From NCBI RefSeq assembly GCF_958295425.1, contig NC_081145.1:434001-498000 (forward strand): a stretch of 64,000 bases of DNA, written 5' to 3'. This document shows, piece after piece, positions 10,454 through 22,300 of this stretch. The notes beneath the pieces are model-generated. The model did not search any database and had not been told where the DNA came from. It saw nothing but the letters and a program-made list of their open reading frames with translations. Both the position numbers and the translations under genes were made by a program. This stretch comes from Solea solea. Its lineage: Eukaryota > Chordata > Actinopteri > Pleuronectiformes > Soleidae. The stretch's first letter is position 1, and each line of letters starts with the position of its first letter.

Positions 10454-11315
10454 ACAAGTTCACGAGCTGACCCTGGTTGAGTTGAACGTGGTTGTGGAGC
10501 TCAGCCTGGTCAAGGTGAAGGTGTTAATTCAGTAAATTTGTGAGCATAATATTTCTATAAGGGGGGAACTTTTGAAAAGTGACGACCAAAAAGGCCAAAT
10601 TTGGCTTCTGCCCAAAGTTCCATTAATCAATTGGCAAGAAGTGGGTTGTAAACAAGTAAACGATTATATACTGTTCTCTACTGGGGATGTATGTTGGTGC
10701 TTCATGATTTTTATTTATTTTTTTATTATTAAACTATGATACAATCGAATGTGAACATCTATTGGTTCAGGAAAGTAGTGAGTTCACAATGAAGACTATA
10801 AATCAATGATAAAAGATTATTTGATCTCAAAAGAGCAATTGATTGAAGTGTTAACTCCTATTGCAATATGTATGTTGTTCCCCTGCACAACAGTGTGTGA
10901 AGTATGATGGTGGAGTGATAAATTAGCATGTTGGAATTAAGTTCAATGTAATTTATTGTTGATTAATCTAGTTTAGGATTAGCAACATCTGTGCGAGGGG
11001 GGAATGATGGAAATACATTTTGGAACAGTTTTGGAACAATAAAATGCATTTGTATGTAAAGTAGTTTAATACTACACTGAGAATCTTATTCCTAGATGGA
11101 CGATTTAAATATTTAATTATGAGCCATGTAGGCGTTAGAATAATAAAGCAATACATAGTGATAGTGTTGAACCATTTTGGTCATTAGAAGTATTACCATC
11201 GGACAACCTTGGAGCAGAAACAGTTGATGAAAGATGTTTTTGGAATTTGAAAAAATGATTTGAATTGACTATTGGATTTGAATTGAATATTATTATACTA
11301 AATGTAATCTGAGTT

Positions 11316-11480
11316 GGGGATTAGGTAAATTGGACGTTCTAAATTGACCATAGGTGTGAGTATGAGAGTGAGTGGTTGTTTGTCTATATGTGACCCTGCG
11401 ATGGACTGACTGTCCAGGGTGTGCCTATTGCCCTATGTCTGAGATTAGCACAGCATCTCTGCACAATCCTCATATGGAGA
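11316..11480 (+). repeat. Degenerate SINE fragment
   Basis: The segment with AAATTGACCATAGGTGTGAG, a CCCTGCGATGGACTG block and GTCCAGGGTGTGCC matches the 3' half of the better preserved SINE at 12391-12717. Confidence 0.7.
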
Positions 11481-12390
11481 AAATGAGGTGGATGGTTTGT
11501 CTATATTTCAGTATTTGTGTTGACATATATTAAATATCCTAAGGTAACTAAGAATAAAACAGCACGTGAAAGTATCATATCATATCATATTCAAAGCCAA
11601 GGTTTGGTTTAAGAGAATTAATGCAATCTTGACAACTAAGTTGAATGAAACGTGTACTAACACTACACTAAATTGAGCATGTGTTGAGTCACTGCATACT
11701 AATTCACACCGGTGTTAACGGTGCATGAAATGCTAACAGGTCGATCTTTACTAATACTGCTGCTGAAAAGACTCACAATTGCTTCATCAAATAACCCACA
11801 TTAGCTGACTGCCCTCCATAGGCTTGTCCTAGGTCTGTTTACTTTCAGAAAAGATGGTGGGAGCCTTGCTGGAGACAGGAAGTTGAGTGACTGATGCTGC
11901 CTGTGAACCTGTGCACCTGAAGGGGGTCCAAAGAGAAGTGGAATGAGCCAGTGAGAGAAGAATCCTGTACTATGAGATGAGACCAACATCATTAGCAGTC
12001 TAGGCTACAGAAGCATGGCGTTGTGTCAACTGAGCCAGTGCATAGAAGTGTTGGACAAAATCAAGGATGAGAGCTGTTTTCAATCCAATAAACTGGTTTG
12101 GATGTTTTTCCAAGAAACATCTTCAAGTAAAAGGGAGCAACAGCTCAGGTGTGGACAGAAAGCATGGACTGTGGGCCCTGAACACGACAGGATGATTCAA
12201 CGTATTCTGGATATTATATTATATTACACTGCATTAGGAGGCAACACAACTGAAATTTTAATGTTTAATAACACATGGAATGATATGATTGTGAATTGTT
12301 TACATATAGAAACCTGTATTTCTTATGTTCTCCTTTATTTCACTATGTATCTTTTATAGCATAGAATTTTGTTTTTTGTGATATAATAAA

Positions 12391-12717
12391 ACTCTCGCCT
12401 TGCAGCGAGAAGACCCGGGTTCGAGCCCCGGTTGGAACAAGGGCCTTTCTGCATGGAGTTTGCATGTTCTCCCCGTGTGTGCGTGGGTTCTCTCCGGGTT
12501 CTCCGGCTTCCTCCCACAGTCCAAAAACATGCAATGTGGGGATAGGTAAATTGGATACTCTAAATTGACCATAGGAGTGAGTGTGAGAGTTAATGGTTGT
12601 TTGTCTCTATCTGTGTGTGGCCCTGCGATGGACTGGCGAACGGTCCAGGGTGTACCCCGCCTATCGCCCGATGTAGCTGAGATTGGCACAGCACCCCCCG
12701 CGACCCTCACATGATGA
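12391..12717 (+). mobile_element. tRNA-derived SINE with 14-bp target duplication
   Basis: The element starts within the tRNA-related head and keeps a B-box-like GGTTCGAGCCC at about 12419. The body carries the widely dispersed fish block ending in CTCCCACAGTCCAAAAACAT. It is flanked by a perfect 14-bp duplication TGTGATATAATAAA (12377-12390 and 12718-12731), direct evidence of target-primed insertion. The A box is missing, so the copy is 5'-truncated. The apparent minus-strand reading frames are not genes. Confidence 0.85.
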
Positions 12718-13309
12718 TGTGATATAATAAACATTTTTGTTGTACACCAATATTACTCTTTGATAATATTGATAGAGAAAGTGTTACATGACCAATTGGC
12801 AAAAAGGGTCATAAAATTAGAAGGTGAATGGTAATTGTTAATTGTAATAGGAGACTCCTTGTCCTGATTGGCTTAAGGATAGGTTTCTCCAATATCACTT
12901 AGAAAAGGTCTCCTAGTCTTTTTCCCACCTTTTAGGAGAGGTGTTTTTTCTGATTGGGAGATAACAGCTGATCCGTGGGTTCCCTTACACCCACACATGA
13001 AGAGTATTTGCTTTAAAGGAGTGTGGCTGGAAGGAGATCAACGGATGTAGCCGAATTTGATCTGATTAAGATTGATTAGTTTACCTAGTCTAAAATAGTT
13101 AAAATAATGTGCTACTAGGACACCATATAGAAAATTACTTAATTAGCTGATCCCAAAATTTAAGTTTTTAAATAAAGTTTCTTACATTAGACATAAAACT
13201 GAATGAAGTGGATTTTGTTGAAGCAAGCAGGCAAGCATGTCAACATACTGTGACAGAAAATTGGCCGTGTCGCATTTCAGGACTCTATGGAGTCCCGAAG
13301 GGGGGGAAA

Positions 13310-13789
13310 TGTAGTATCTGACTCATCTAGTTTGTCTAGACTGTGTTAGAGATGTGCATTGAGAAGTAAACAGGAACTTCCTCATGAGAGAGTTGACTTT
13401 GCATCACCTACAATCTGGGTACAACAGAAGTCTGTATGCCAGACCTGAAAACAATGCTTGTAAAAGAAGCGCAGATGCTTCCTGTGTTGACTAAATGGCA
13501 CCGATGTCAAAACCTGAGCACTCTAAAATGTACAATCGAGAGAATGTATAGAATGAGCTAACACAACTTGTTTCCCAGGAAAAGGGGGAACCGTCAAATG
13601 TGGGGTTTGTGATAAGGATGTTAGAGAAACCCTTAAAAGTAGGTACCTGCTCCTAAGCAGGCAGAATAGTTCGGAGATTCAGCAAGAACATTCTCCCGAG
13701 CTGCTGCAGCGCTCGGTCTGATGCTTGACTTACCAAATAAAATCCCTTTTGTTCCGTACGAGTCTTGTGTCTGAGGGGTTCTTTCTACA
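13310..13789 (+). mobile_element. Retroviral-type LTR, 480 bp, stranded 3' LTR
   Basis: A purine run (CCCGAAGGGGGGGAAA, 13295-13309) is followed at once by TGTAG, and the segment closes with CTACA at 13789, giving matching inverted LTR ends. Inside there is a polyadenylation signal AATAAA near 13736, followed by a GT-rich stretch expected of R/U5. I found no matching 5' LTR in the window. The internal region to the left has lost pol and env. The orientation and PPT make it a 3' LTR rather than a solo LTR. Confidence 0.65.
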
Positions 13790-13832
13790 CCAGCAACTCA
13801 TCACCTATCATTCGTAAGAAGAAGGAAGCCTG

Positions 13833-14126
13833 ACAAAAACGACACAGGCAGAAAACAGGCAGGGAGCAGGCTGAATCCGTTGTCGGGGGCGGAAGGCTGA
13901 GTAGATCACCGGGGCAGAGACAGGACAGGCAGGGCCGGTACCGGGGAATCAATCCGAAAACGATGGAGAGACTAGTACTGGCGACATAGAACTATCTGGT
14001 GAGGCCTGTTGAGTGCAACAGGTGGGGAGAGTTGGACTAATGAGCAGGGAGTGGCTGGCAGGGAGGTGAGGAGAAGGAGGGGCTGGTGAGCTTAGGTGAA
14101 AGAGATGACTGAGAGAAAATCATGAC
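13833..14126 (-). repeat. LTR-like fragment, minus orientation
   Basis: Read on the minus strand, the segment begins TGTCATGATTTTC. It continues as a GC-moderate sequence with CACCTGTTGCACTCAACAGG and TCTGCCTG-type blocks, as in many fish Gypsy LTRs. No partner or internal domain is visible, so the assignment is tentative. Confidence 0.35.
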
Positions 14127-14279
14127 AGTAATTTGCTGACAGTTCACATGGTTTCATTGTCTCAGGCTCAGTTTGTTCACAGGTCAAAACTGTCTAATCT
14201 GCATTATAATCTACGTACAGAGAAGTCTTCACATGGACAGCAAAGTCCTGTAAATGGAAAAACCGAAGTGTGAATGTAT

Positions 14280-14612
14280 TTACACCATGTCACAGTCTAA
14301 TGTAATGCAAACCACTCACTCTCCCACACCAAAGCCCAAAGAGAAAACCAGTGATTTTAACATCACACACACAGAAGTCGTTGATCCACTGCTGCATCCA
14401 TCACTTACTTCAAATGTCTTCTTTTGTCAATTCGGCTTTTGAAAATCTTTGTTCAGATTGACCTCAGTGACACAACATGACCACATGAGGTAGCAGAGGA
14501 CCAGCAGCTCCTGTGTCCCCTCGAGCTTAAATCACTGATTTTGGTGTGGGAGAGTGAATGATTTACAAATGTCTGTCTCACAGTGAGATAAAGACGTGAT
14601 CATGTGACGTAA
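14280..14612. mobile_element. Palindromic MITE copy a of the anpep-locus family
   Basis: It contains the diagnostic CACTCACTCTCCCACACCAAAG near the left and its inverted counterpart (TTTGGTGTGGGAGAGTGA) near 14540. It ends CACAGTGAGATAAAGACGTG and CATGTGACGTAAG. The middle has the shared TGATCCACTGCTGC block. It lies downstream of the anpep stop codon. Confidence 0.7.
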
Positions 14613-14668
14613 GAGTCTTTTATGTAAATTCTGTTTTCCCCTTCTCCCCTTGTCTCTGCTGGCAGCCA

Positions 14669-14740
14669 TTACATTACATGTCATTTAGCAGACGCTTTTA
14701 TCCAAAGCGACTTAAAATAAGTGCATTTCAATTTCAAGTG
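14669..14740 (-). repeat. LINE/SINE 3' tail fragment
   Basis: CATTTAGCAGACGCTTTTAT and CCAAAGCGACTTA are the inverted form of the tail of the SINE at 22102-22245. It is a 5'-truncated minus-oriented copy of a tail shared by fish L2-type LINEs and their SINEs. Confidence 0.65.
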
Positions 14741-15530
14741 TACTTGTTATTTTCATTGTTTTGGACAAATCTTTTGCCTTTGTAATTTTTCGGCAAAAAA
14801 CCACATCCTGAGAAATGATCCCATCAGTGAGTGAGAGAAGATCTAAAAAAATGCAAATGTTAAAGTGAAAACATGAAATAAACCTACTGATGAATTAAAA
14901 AAAGGTGTAGAATCATCAAAGACAATCATTTCATATCAAATGTGTTACTTTCATTAATATATAGATATTCTGCGATGTCTTTAAATTAGTGATATTATAG
15001 CGATATTATTAGTGATATAATATTTATGTTTTTTTTTTTAATTTTCTCTCCATTACTCATTTAAAAATGAGTAATGAAAATAATTTCCCCCTCATATAAA
15101 AACACATTTATGTTGATGTGCATAACAGCCTGGACACAAGCTACACATAAAATAACGTCCTCAATAAGCACATTTACATCACAAATAATTTTTTATTGTG
15201 ACATAATAAGAGACATCACTCACTCCACTTTTGAATTTACAGAAAAACCTAATTTACAGAGAAAAGTATAAAAATGTAGTAAATTGAATAATGATATAAA
15301 AATAATAATTGAATTATGATTATAAATGAAAAGACAGAGACGATTTCGATAGTTTATACAAGATCAAAACTAATAACACAGAAGACTGTCATCACGACGA
15401 TGTCAGTGATAAAGTGGATAAGTTTTTAAACTGATTTAAAATAGCATCTTCAAATCCTCACACATGAAAAAACACATGATGTAAATAAAGGGCGAGTACG
15501 AAGCTTCTTTGGCCGTTAATCTTTGGTTTT
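14741..15530. other. AT-rich non-coding stretch
   Basis: No credible reading frame or RNA gene is visible. Homopolymer T and A runs and short AT repeats dominate. Confidence 0.6.
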
Positions 15531-16199
15531 ATTAGGGGTGTCAAATGATCGCGTTAATTGCGATTAATTAATTACAGTCATATTTAGGGTGTTATGTTTT
15601 TTAATCGCATTAATCTCAGCGAGTTGCTTTTTTATGAAATCTGTTTTTATGTGTTGGGCTTCTTGTGCTTGAGTTGTTGGGGGTGGAAAACAATGTGCTG
15701 TCATTGTGTTTAGAGAGCAGGGTGAGGAGCCATGAACATGGAGGACCATGTGAGAGTTCTCGGCCCAATGAATGCGACATTTACTTTTCAAAAACGCCCC
15801 AGCGGCACCATTAATAAAGGTAAAGTGATAGAAGGAGTTAGCTTACCACCGAAGCAGCTCAAGTTTAGCCTACTACGTCAATGCAAAGTACACAGTCACG
15901 AGTGCAGCCACAGCTAACGTTAGCAGCGAAGACGTTAACAATTTAGCGAGCCATAGCAAAGCTCTTCACCAAACTAAACTGGAGGAGAGTCTGTGACTGA
16001 CATATAAAAATAAAGCCACTTTTTGTTATATATCAATCATTTGATCTGCCACAATAATGTAATAATGGTTTAAAAGAAAAGACAAGTTAAGGGCTTTTGT
16101 CAGGATTGCTTAGGTAAGATTAAAAAAAGAGATTAATAAGATCAATTAATTACAGATCATAATTAATTAATTTCTCAATTTTTTATCTATTGACAGCAC
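15531..16199. mobile_element. hAT-like MITE overlapping the 3' end of anpep
   Basis: The left end reads GGTGTCAAATGATCGCG followed by the inverted GCGTTAATTGCGATTAATTA block. The right end, read on the minus strand, is AGTGCTGTCAATAGATAAAA. The same terminus (AGTGCTGTCAA then AT-rich) occurs independently at 60480-60527. This TTAATCGCGATTAAT-rich terminus with GCTGTCAA is common in fish non-autonomous hAT-type elements. No 8-bp target duplication could be matched, so the exact borders are approximate. The element would supply the anpep 3' UTR. Confidence 0.6.
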
Positions 16200-16338
16200 T
16201 ATGGAACCACTCCAGAACGCTCTGTTTGTTATCTGCGATCCATTTCATGTTGGCGATGGTTCGCTCGATGGACTGATCCACTGCCAGCGTCCCGGAGCCA
16301 AAACCCACATCTGAGTTTTCCTCCTTAAACTGCTTCAG
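16183..16338 (-). CDS. anpep: anpep exon 21: C-terminus, overlaps MITE end
   Basis: Residues 913-963 plus TAA. The exon runs from L-K-Q-F-K-E-E-N to [12 protein letters not shown]. The last codons (from about S959) coincide with the terminal sequence AGTGCTGTCAATAGATAA of the adjacent hAT-like MITE. Confidence 0.92.
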   Translation of the reverse strand: MKQFKEENSDVGFGSGTLAVDQSIERTIANMKWIADNKQSVLEWFHSAVNR

Positions 16339-19300
16339 CTGTCACGACAAAAGAAAAGAAACAAAGCTGTGAGAACCTGCTGGTGAGGAACAGATGTGAG
16401 AATCAGCCTGAGACATTAGAATATCTTACGTCACATGACCACATCTTTATCTCACTGTGAGATGGACTTTTGTAAACCACTCACTCTCCCACACCAAAGT
16501 CCAGAGAGAAAATCAGTGATTTTAGCTGCGGGGACAAAGGAGCTGCTGGTCCTCTGCTGCCTCGTGTGGTCACTTTGTTTCACTGCGGTCAATCTCAGTA
16601 TAAGATTTAAAAGCAAAATTCATAAAATAAGACATTTGAACTTAGTGATGGAGGCAATAGTGGATCAACAACGATGTGAACATGTGACGTAAGATATCGT
16701 AGACACTGACCACAAGTGTTTTTCAGCCAGTGAGTTTCTGTCTCTGCGTCAGAAACCCTGAACTATCCCTTTGAAACAGAGCTCTGGTGTCTTATATAAA
16801 CAACTTTTCTGTAACATGTAATACAATTTTTGACATATTTGACTTGTTTCAGGTTTTTATGTATAAAGTGTTTGCTGGTTAATACTCATAAAGTCATGTG
16901 ACCTGTTTGAGCTCAAACTCGGTGGAGAAGCGTTTGGTGACTCCGTTGATGAGGTTGGAGAAGGAGAAGGATCCTCCGCCGTATCTGTGAGTGAAAACAT
17001 GAACACATTGATGAACACATGAGGAGACTGAACGTAGAGCTCACTTTCATCCACGTATTGTTCCTCTGTGAGACGAGAAGGAAACAAAGCAACATGCAAC
17101 ATCCATGACGTGAATGTTTGGACGCAAACAAACAGAAGTTTCTAAATAATAAAACTGTTTCACTTTTCTCAATTCACCTGGAAAATATAAATCCCTGATT
17201 TTAAAAATCTCTCATGCCAATGGTGATGTCATACTGCGTTCCATTAACCTCCGAGTTAATCTCTAATCTAATCTAATCTTCTAAAACTACCTAAAACAAC
17301 CTAAAACTGACTGAAACTACCTAAAACAACCTAATAATAACTGAAACTACCTAAAACAACCTAATAATAACTGAAACTAACTAAAACAGCCCAAAACTAC
17401 CTAAAACTAACTAAAACTGCCTAAAACTAACTGAAACTAACTAAACAGTCTAAAACTAACTGAAACTACCTAAAACTAACTAAAATTACCTAAAACGAAG
17501 TAAAACTAACTAAAATTACCTACAACTAACTAAAATTACCTAAAACTAACTAAAATGACCTACAACTAACTAAAATTACTTAAAACCAATTTAAACTACA
17601 TAAGGTGAAACATAACATCACATTAGTTTACTAAAAATGTTTTATTTGTTGTTGGACATAAGGTGAAACATAAAATTAGTTTACTAAAAAAAATTTTATT
17701 TGTTGTTGGACATTAGTTGAAACATAACATCACATTAGTTTATTAAAAAAAAATGTATTTGTTGTTGGACATAAGGTGAAACATAACATTAGTTTACTAA
17801 AAATGTTCTTTATTTGTTGTTGGACCTAAGGTGAGACATAACATGACATTAGTTTACTAAAAATGTTCTTTATTTGTTGTTGGACCTAAGGTGAAACATA
17901 ACATGACATTAGTTTACTAAAAATGTTCTTTATTTGTTGTTGGACCTAAGGTGAAACATAACATGACATTAGTCTACTAAAAATGTTCTTTATTTGTTGT
18001 TGGACCTAAGGTGAAACATAACATGACATTAGTTTACTAAAAATGTTTCTGAAACCTGGAAATGATGATGAAAATGCAGATGTTTGTATGCAGATGATAC
18101 ATGATGAGAGTAGTATAAGAGGTGGGGTCTTATATTTTTACTATTATATATATATATATATATATATATACTACTGATGAGGTTTCTCTGATTCTGTTGC
18201 TGTCATTTAAAAATCAAGAAAAACAGTCAAGCTGATTAATGACAGAGTCCTTTGGTTCATAGAAAGTTAGAAAATGTTATATGTAGCAAAGAAACCAGAA
18301 ACTGTTCATTAATAATCAATATTTTTGTGTAAGTCTAAAATTCAGGTGTTTGTGTGTTTTATATTTCAATATTGAATGGATATTGTTTTTCTAAAATCTA
18401 CATTTGATGGTGCAGGTCTCAGGGTCAACGGTTAGCTCGGACAGTGTGAGTGATAACAACAAACGACAAGGACTGTAAAACCTTTGTTTGTTTCACCATG
18501 ACGTTACGATGGTGAATGAGTGAAGTTTGAACTCACGCCATAAATAAATCTGTCCTCAACCTCTGACGTCAACACTTTTCATGTCCTGTGAGAGACGACA
18601 CTTATTATGATCTGTTTGAATATTGCAGATGCCTCGTATGACAAAAAGTAACACTAATTAAAACTAAGCATTTACAAAAAACTATACTTTACTTTATAAA
18701 TGTGATGATACTGTCTCTGTAAATCTTTGAGGCTTGTAGAACCTGATAATGTAATAAATCCCCAATCATGTAATAACCCCGATAATGTAATAAAAATTTG
18801 CACTTGAGTCCATTGAAAATGTAATAAAACCTGATAATGTAATAACTTCCCGATAATGTAATAAAGTGCATTTCCCAATAATGTAATACACTTTTTACCA
18901 ATAATGTAATAAAGTATTACATTAACAGGAAGTTATTACATTATCAGGTTAGTCCTGATAATGTAATAAAGTGCATTTCCTAATAATGTAATACACTTTT
19001 TACCAATAATGTAATAAAGTATTACATTAACGGGAGGTTATTACATTATCAGGTTAGCCTTCATTTCGCAGGTCCTGATAATGTAATAATTCCCCAATAT
19101 TGTAATAATTTAACAACAGACCACCCGTTATACTGTGTAAGCAACGCAAGCTCGAGAGCTCTAGCGCCATCAACAGGACAAAGTTGGACATGTATGTATG
19201 TACATTAACTTTTGACTTGTTCATCCGTTTTTCACAAACGATGTATCACTGGAACTGTTCGGCCAAGCTGAGTTCAACGCATCCTTAATGTTTTTTTCAG

Positions 19301-22300
19301 CCATATTGGATTTTCTGCCATCTTTGATTTGATCCATAACCTTTTAAAGGCTTCTCTTGTCACACATTTTGTGTAATCTTCTCAAAACATCGTTCAGATG
19401 ATCGTCAGACCATGCCATTATCAGGACCTGCGAAATGAAGGCTAACCTGATAATGTAATAACCTCCCGTTAATGTAATACTTTATTACATTATTGGGAAA
19501 TGCACTTTATTAGATTATCGGGAAGTTATTACATTATCAGGTTTTATTACATTTTCAATGGACTCAAGTGGAAATTTTTATTACATTATCGGGGTTATTA
19601 CATTATCAGGGATTTATTACATTATCAGGTTCTACAAGGCTAAAATTCTCACTAAAGCAGTTTGAGGAGGGATTTCCATGTTAGCTCAATAATCACACTT
19701 TCAGAAGCTGTAAATAACTCCAAATGTCCCTCTGCACACTTGGTCCTGCTTTTTCCATGGCTGGGCACATCTAATGTTGACCACTAGAGGGCGACATTAG
19801 ATCACATATTTTGTTTTTGTCTGCGGGAAGTTTCACAGACTCGGCCTCAACTTAATATATATCTTATTTGTCACAGAAAAAATTAAGAAGAATAAGATGC
19901 ATTCATATATGAAAGTTAAATAGCAGGCACTGAAGTTGACTGTTGATAAAACTAGGGCGCAGTTATGTGGAAAAATCCCTGATCATCTGCTGACTTCTAA
20001 AATTCTTATTTGTTTCCAAATCATTAAATGTGCCGGCACCTCTCTGCCTGTCTGTCTGCTGCTGTTAGACGTCACAAAGAAAAAGACCAGAGGTGACCCA
20101 GCCCCTTCCTGCCCCAACACGTCAGATGTTCTCAGACTGTTGAGCTTTTGAAATGGTCTTTAAAAAACTAAAACTGTTTTTTAAATGTTTTACTGTGGTA
20201 TTTAAATGTTTTACTGTGGTTTTTAAATGTTTTACTGTGGTTTTATTGTGGTTTTTAAATGTTTTACAGTGGTTTTTAAATGTTTTACTGCGTTTTTTAA
20301 ATGTTTTACTATGGTGGTTTTTAAATGTTTTACTGTGGTTTTATTGTGTTTTTTAAATGTTTTACAGTGGTTTTTAAATGTTTTACTGCGTTTTTTAAAT
20401 GTTTTACTGTGGTGGTTTTAAAATGTTTTACTGTGGTATTTAAATGTTTTACTGTGGTTTTTAAATGTTTAACTGTGGTATTTAAATGTTTCACTGTGGT
20501 ATATAAATGTTTTACTGTGGTTTTAAAATGTTTTACTGTGGTATTTAAATGTTTTACTGTGGTATTTAAATGTTTTACTGTGGTGGTATTTAAATGTTTT
20601 ACTGTGGTATTTAAATGTTTTACTGTGGTATTTAAATGTTTTACTGTGGTTTTACTGTGGTTTTACTGTGGTTTTTAAATGTTTTACTGTGGTTTTATTG
20701 TGGTTTTTAAATGTTTTACAGTGGTTTTTAAATGTTTTACTGCGTTTTTTAAATGTTTTACTATGGTGGTTTTTAAATGTTTTACTGTGGTTTTATTGTG
20801 TTTTTTAAATGTTTTACAGTGGTTTTTAAATGTTTTACTGCGTTTTTTAAATGTTTTACTGTGGTGGTTTTAAAATGTTTTACTGTGGTATTTAAATGTT
20901 TTACTGTGGTTTTTAAATGTTTAACTGTGGTATTTAAATGTTTCACTGTGGTATATAAATGTTTTACTGTGGTTTTAAAATGTTTTACTGTGGTATTTAA
21001 ATGTTTTACTGTGGTATTTAAATGTTTTACTGTGGTTTTACTGTGGTTTTCAAATGTTTTACTGTGGTGGTTTTTAAATGTTTTACAGTGGTTTTTAAAT
21101 GTTTTACTGCGTTTTTTAAATGTTTTACTGTGGTTTTTAAATGTTTTGCTGTGGTTTTACTGTGGTATTTAAATGTTTTACTGTGGTTTTACTGTGGTTT
21201 TTTAATGTTTTACTGCGGTGGTTTTTAAATGTTTTACAGTGGTTTTTAAATGTTTTACTGTGGTTTTACTGTGGTTTTTAAATGTTTTACTGTGGTTTTA
21301 CTGTGGTTTTTAAATGTTTTACTGGGGTTTTTTAATGTTTTACTGTGGTATTTAAATGTTTTACTGTGGTTTTACTGTGGTTTTTAAATGTTTTACTGTG
21401 GTATTTAAATGTTTTACTGTGGTTTTACTGTGATCATATAAAATCACACAGTAGTAATGTTGTGGCCAAGGTGTTCCACATGTGTCAGTGACAGGAAGTG
21501 TCAAAACTCACTCTGAGAAAATGTACGACCAGCGATCTCGCACAAAGTCCCACACCAGTGGCTGACCCACCACGTTGTTGGCTATGTAGACGATAGTGGA
21601 CGTGGCGTCCTGCTTCCTGATGCGGTCTGGATCCAGAGTGTACTCCAGGTACCTGATGAAAGATGGACAACACATGTCATGAGAGGGAGGGCGGGAGAGA
21701 AAGGGAGGGAGAGGGAGAGAGAGAGAGGGCGGGAGAGGGAACGAGAGAGAGGGAGGGAGAGGGAAAGAGAGAGAGAGGGAGGGAGTGGGAGAAAGAGAGA
21801 GAGAGGGAGGGAGTGGGAGAAAGAGAGAGGGAGGGAGTGGGAGAGAGAGAGAGGGAGGGAGAGGGAAAGAGAGAGAGAGGGAGGGAGTGGGAGAAAGAGA
21901 GAGAGAGGGAGAGAGAGAGGGGGGGAGGGAGTGGGAGAAAGAGAGAGAGCGAGGGAGAGCCACATTTCCACACACATACAAAAAGGTGTGTGTGTGTGTG
22001 TAAATGTGGGTACATTACAGACAGACGACTTTATTAAGTCGTCTGTCTGTCTGTCATTATAAAACATAATAAAACATTATAAAACATTATAAAATAAAAT
22101 CGGGGTGGAGTGGCTCAGTGGTTTAGACCCCTGTGTGCAGAGACATCATGGTCACCGATTCAACTCCAACTCTGGCAGGTTGTGACTCAATTCCCTTGTA
22201 AGTCGCTTTGGATAAAAGCGTGTGCCAAATGACATGTAATGTAATAAAACAGATGTTGCAGTATTAAACTACATTTTTAAAACCCTTCTTAAATTGATGT

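Noticed and set aside
20153..21228. Long plus-strand reading frames of F-K-C-F-T-V-V heptads
   Set aside because: They are translations of a 21-bp minisatellite inside anpep intron 19; no start, splice or domain signal supports a protein.
21508..22062. Overlapping frames rich in S-L-P or G-R-E-R on both strands
   Set aside because: They come from the GA/CT purine tract in anpep intron 18; only the exon 19 part (21512-21652) is real coding sequence.
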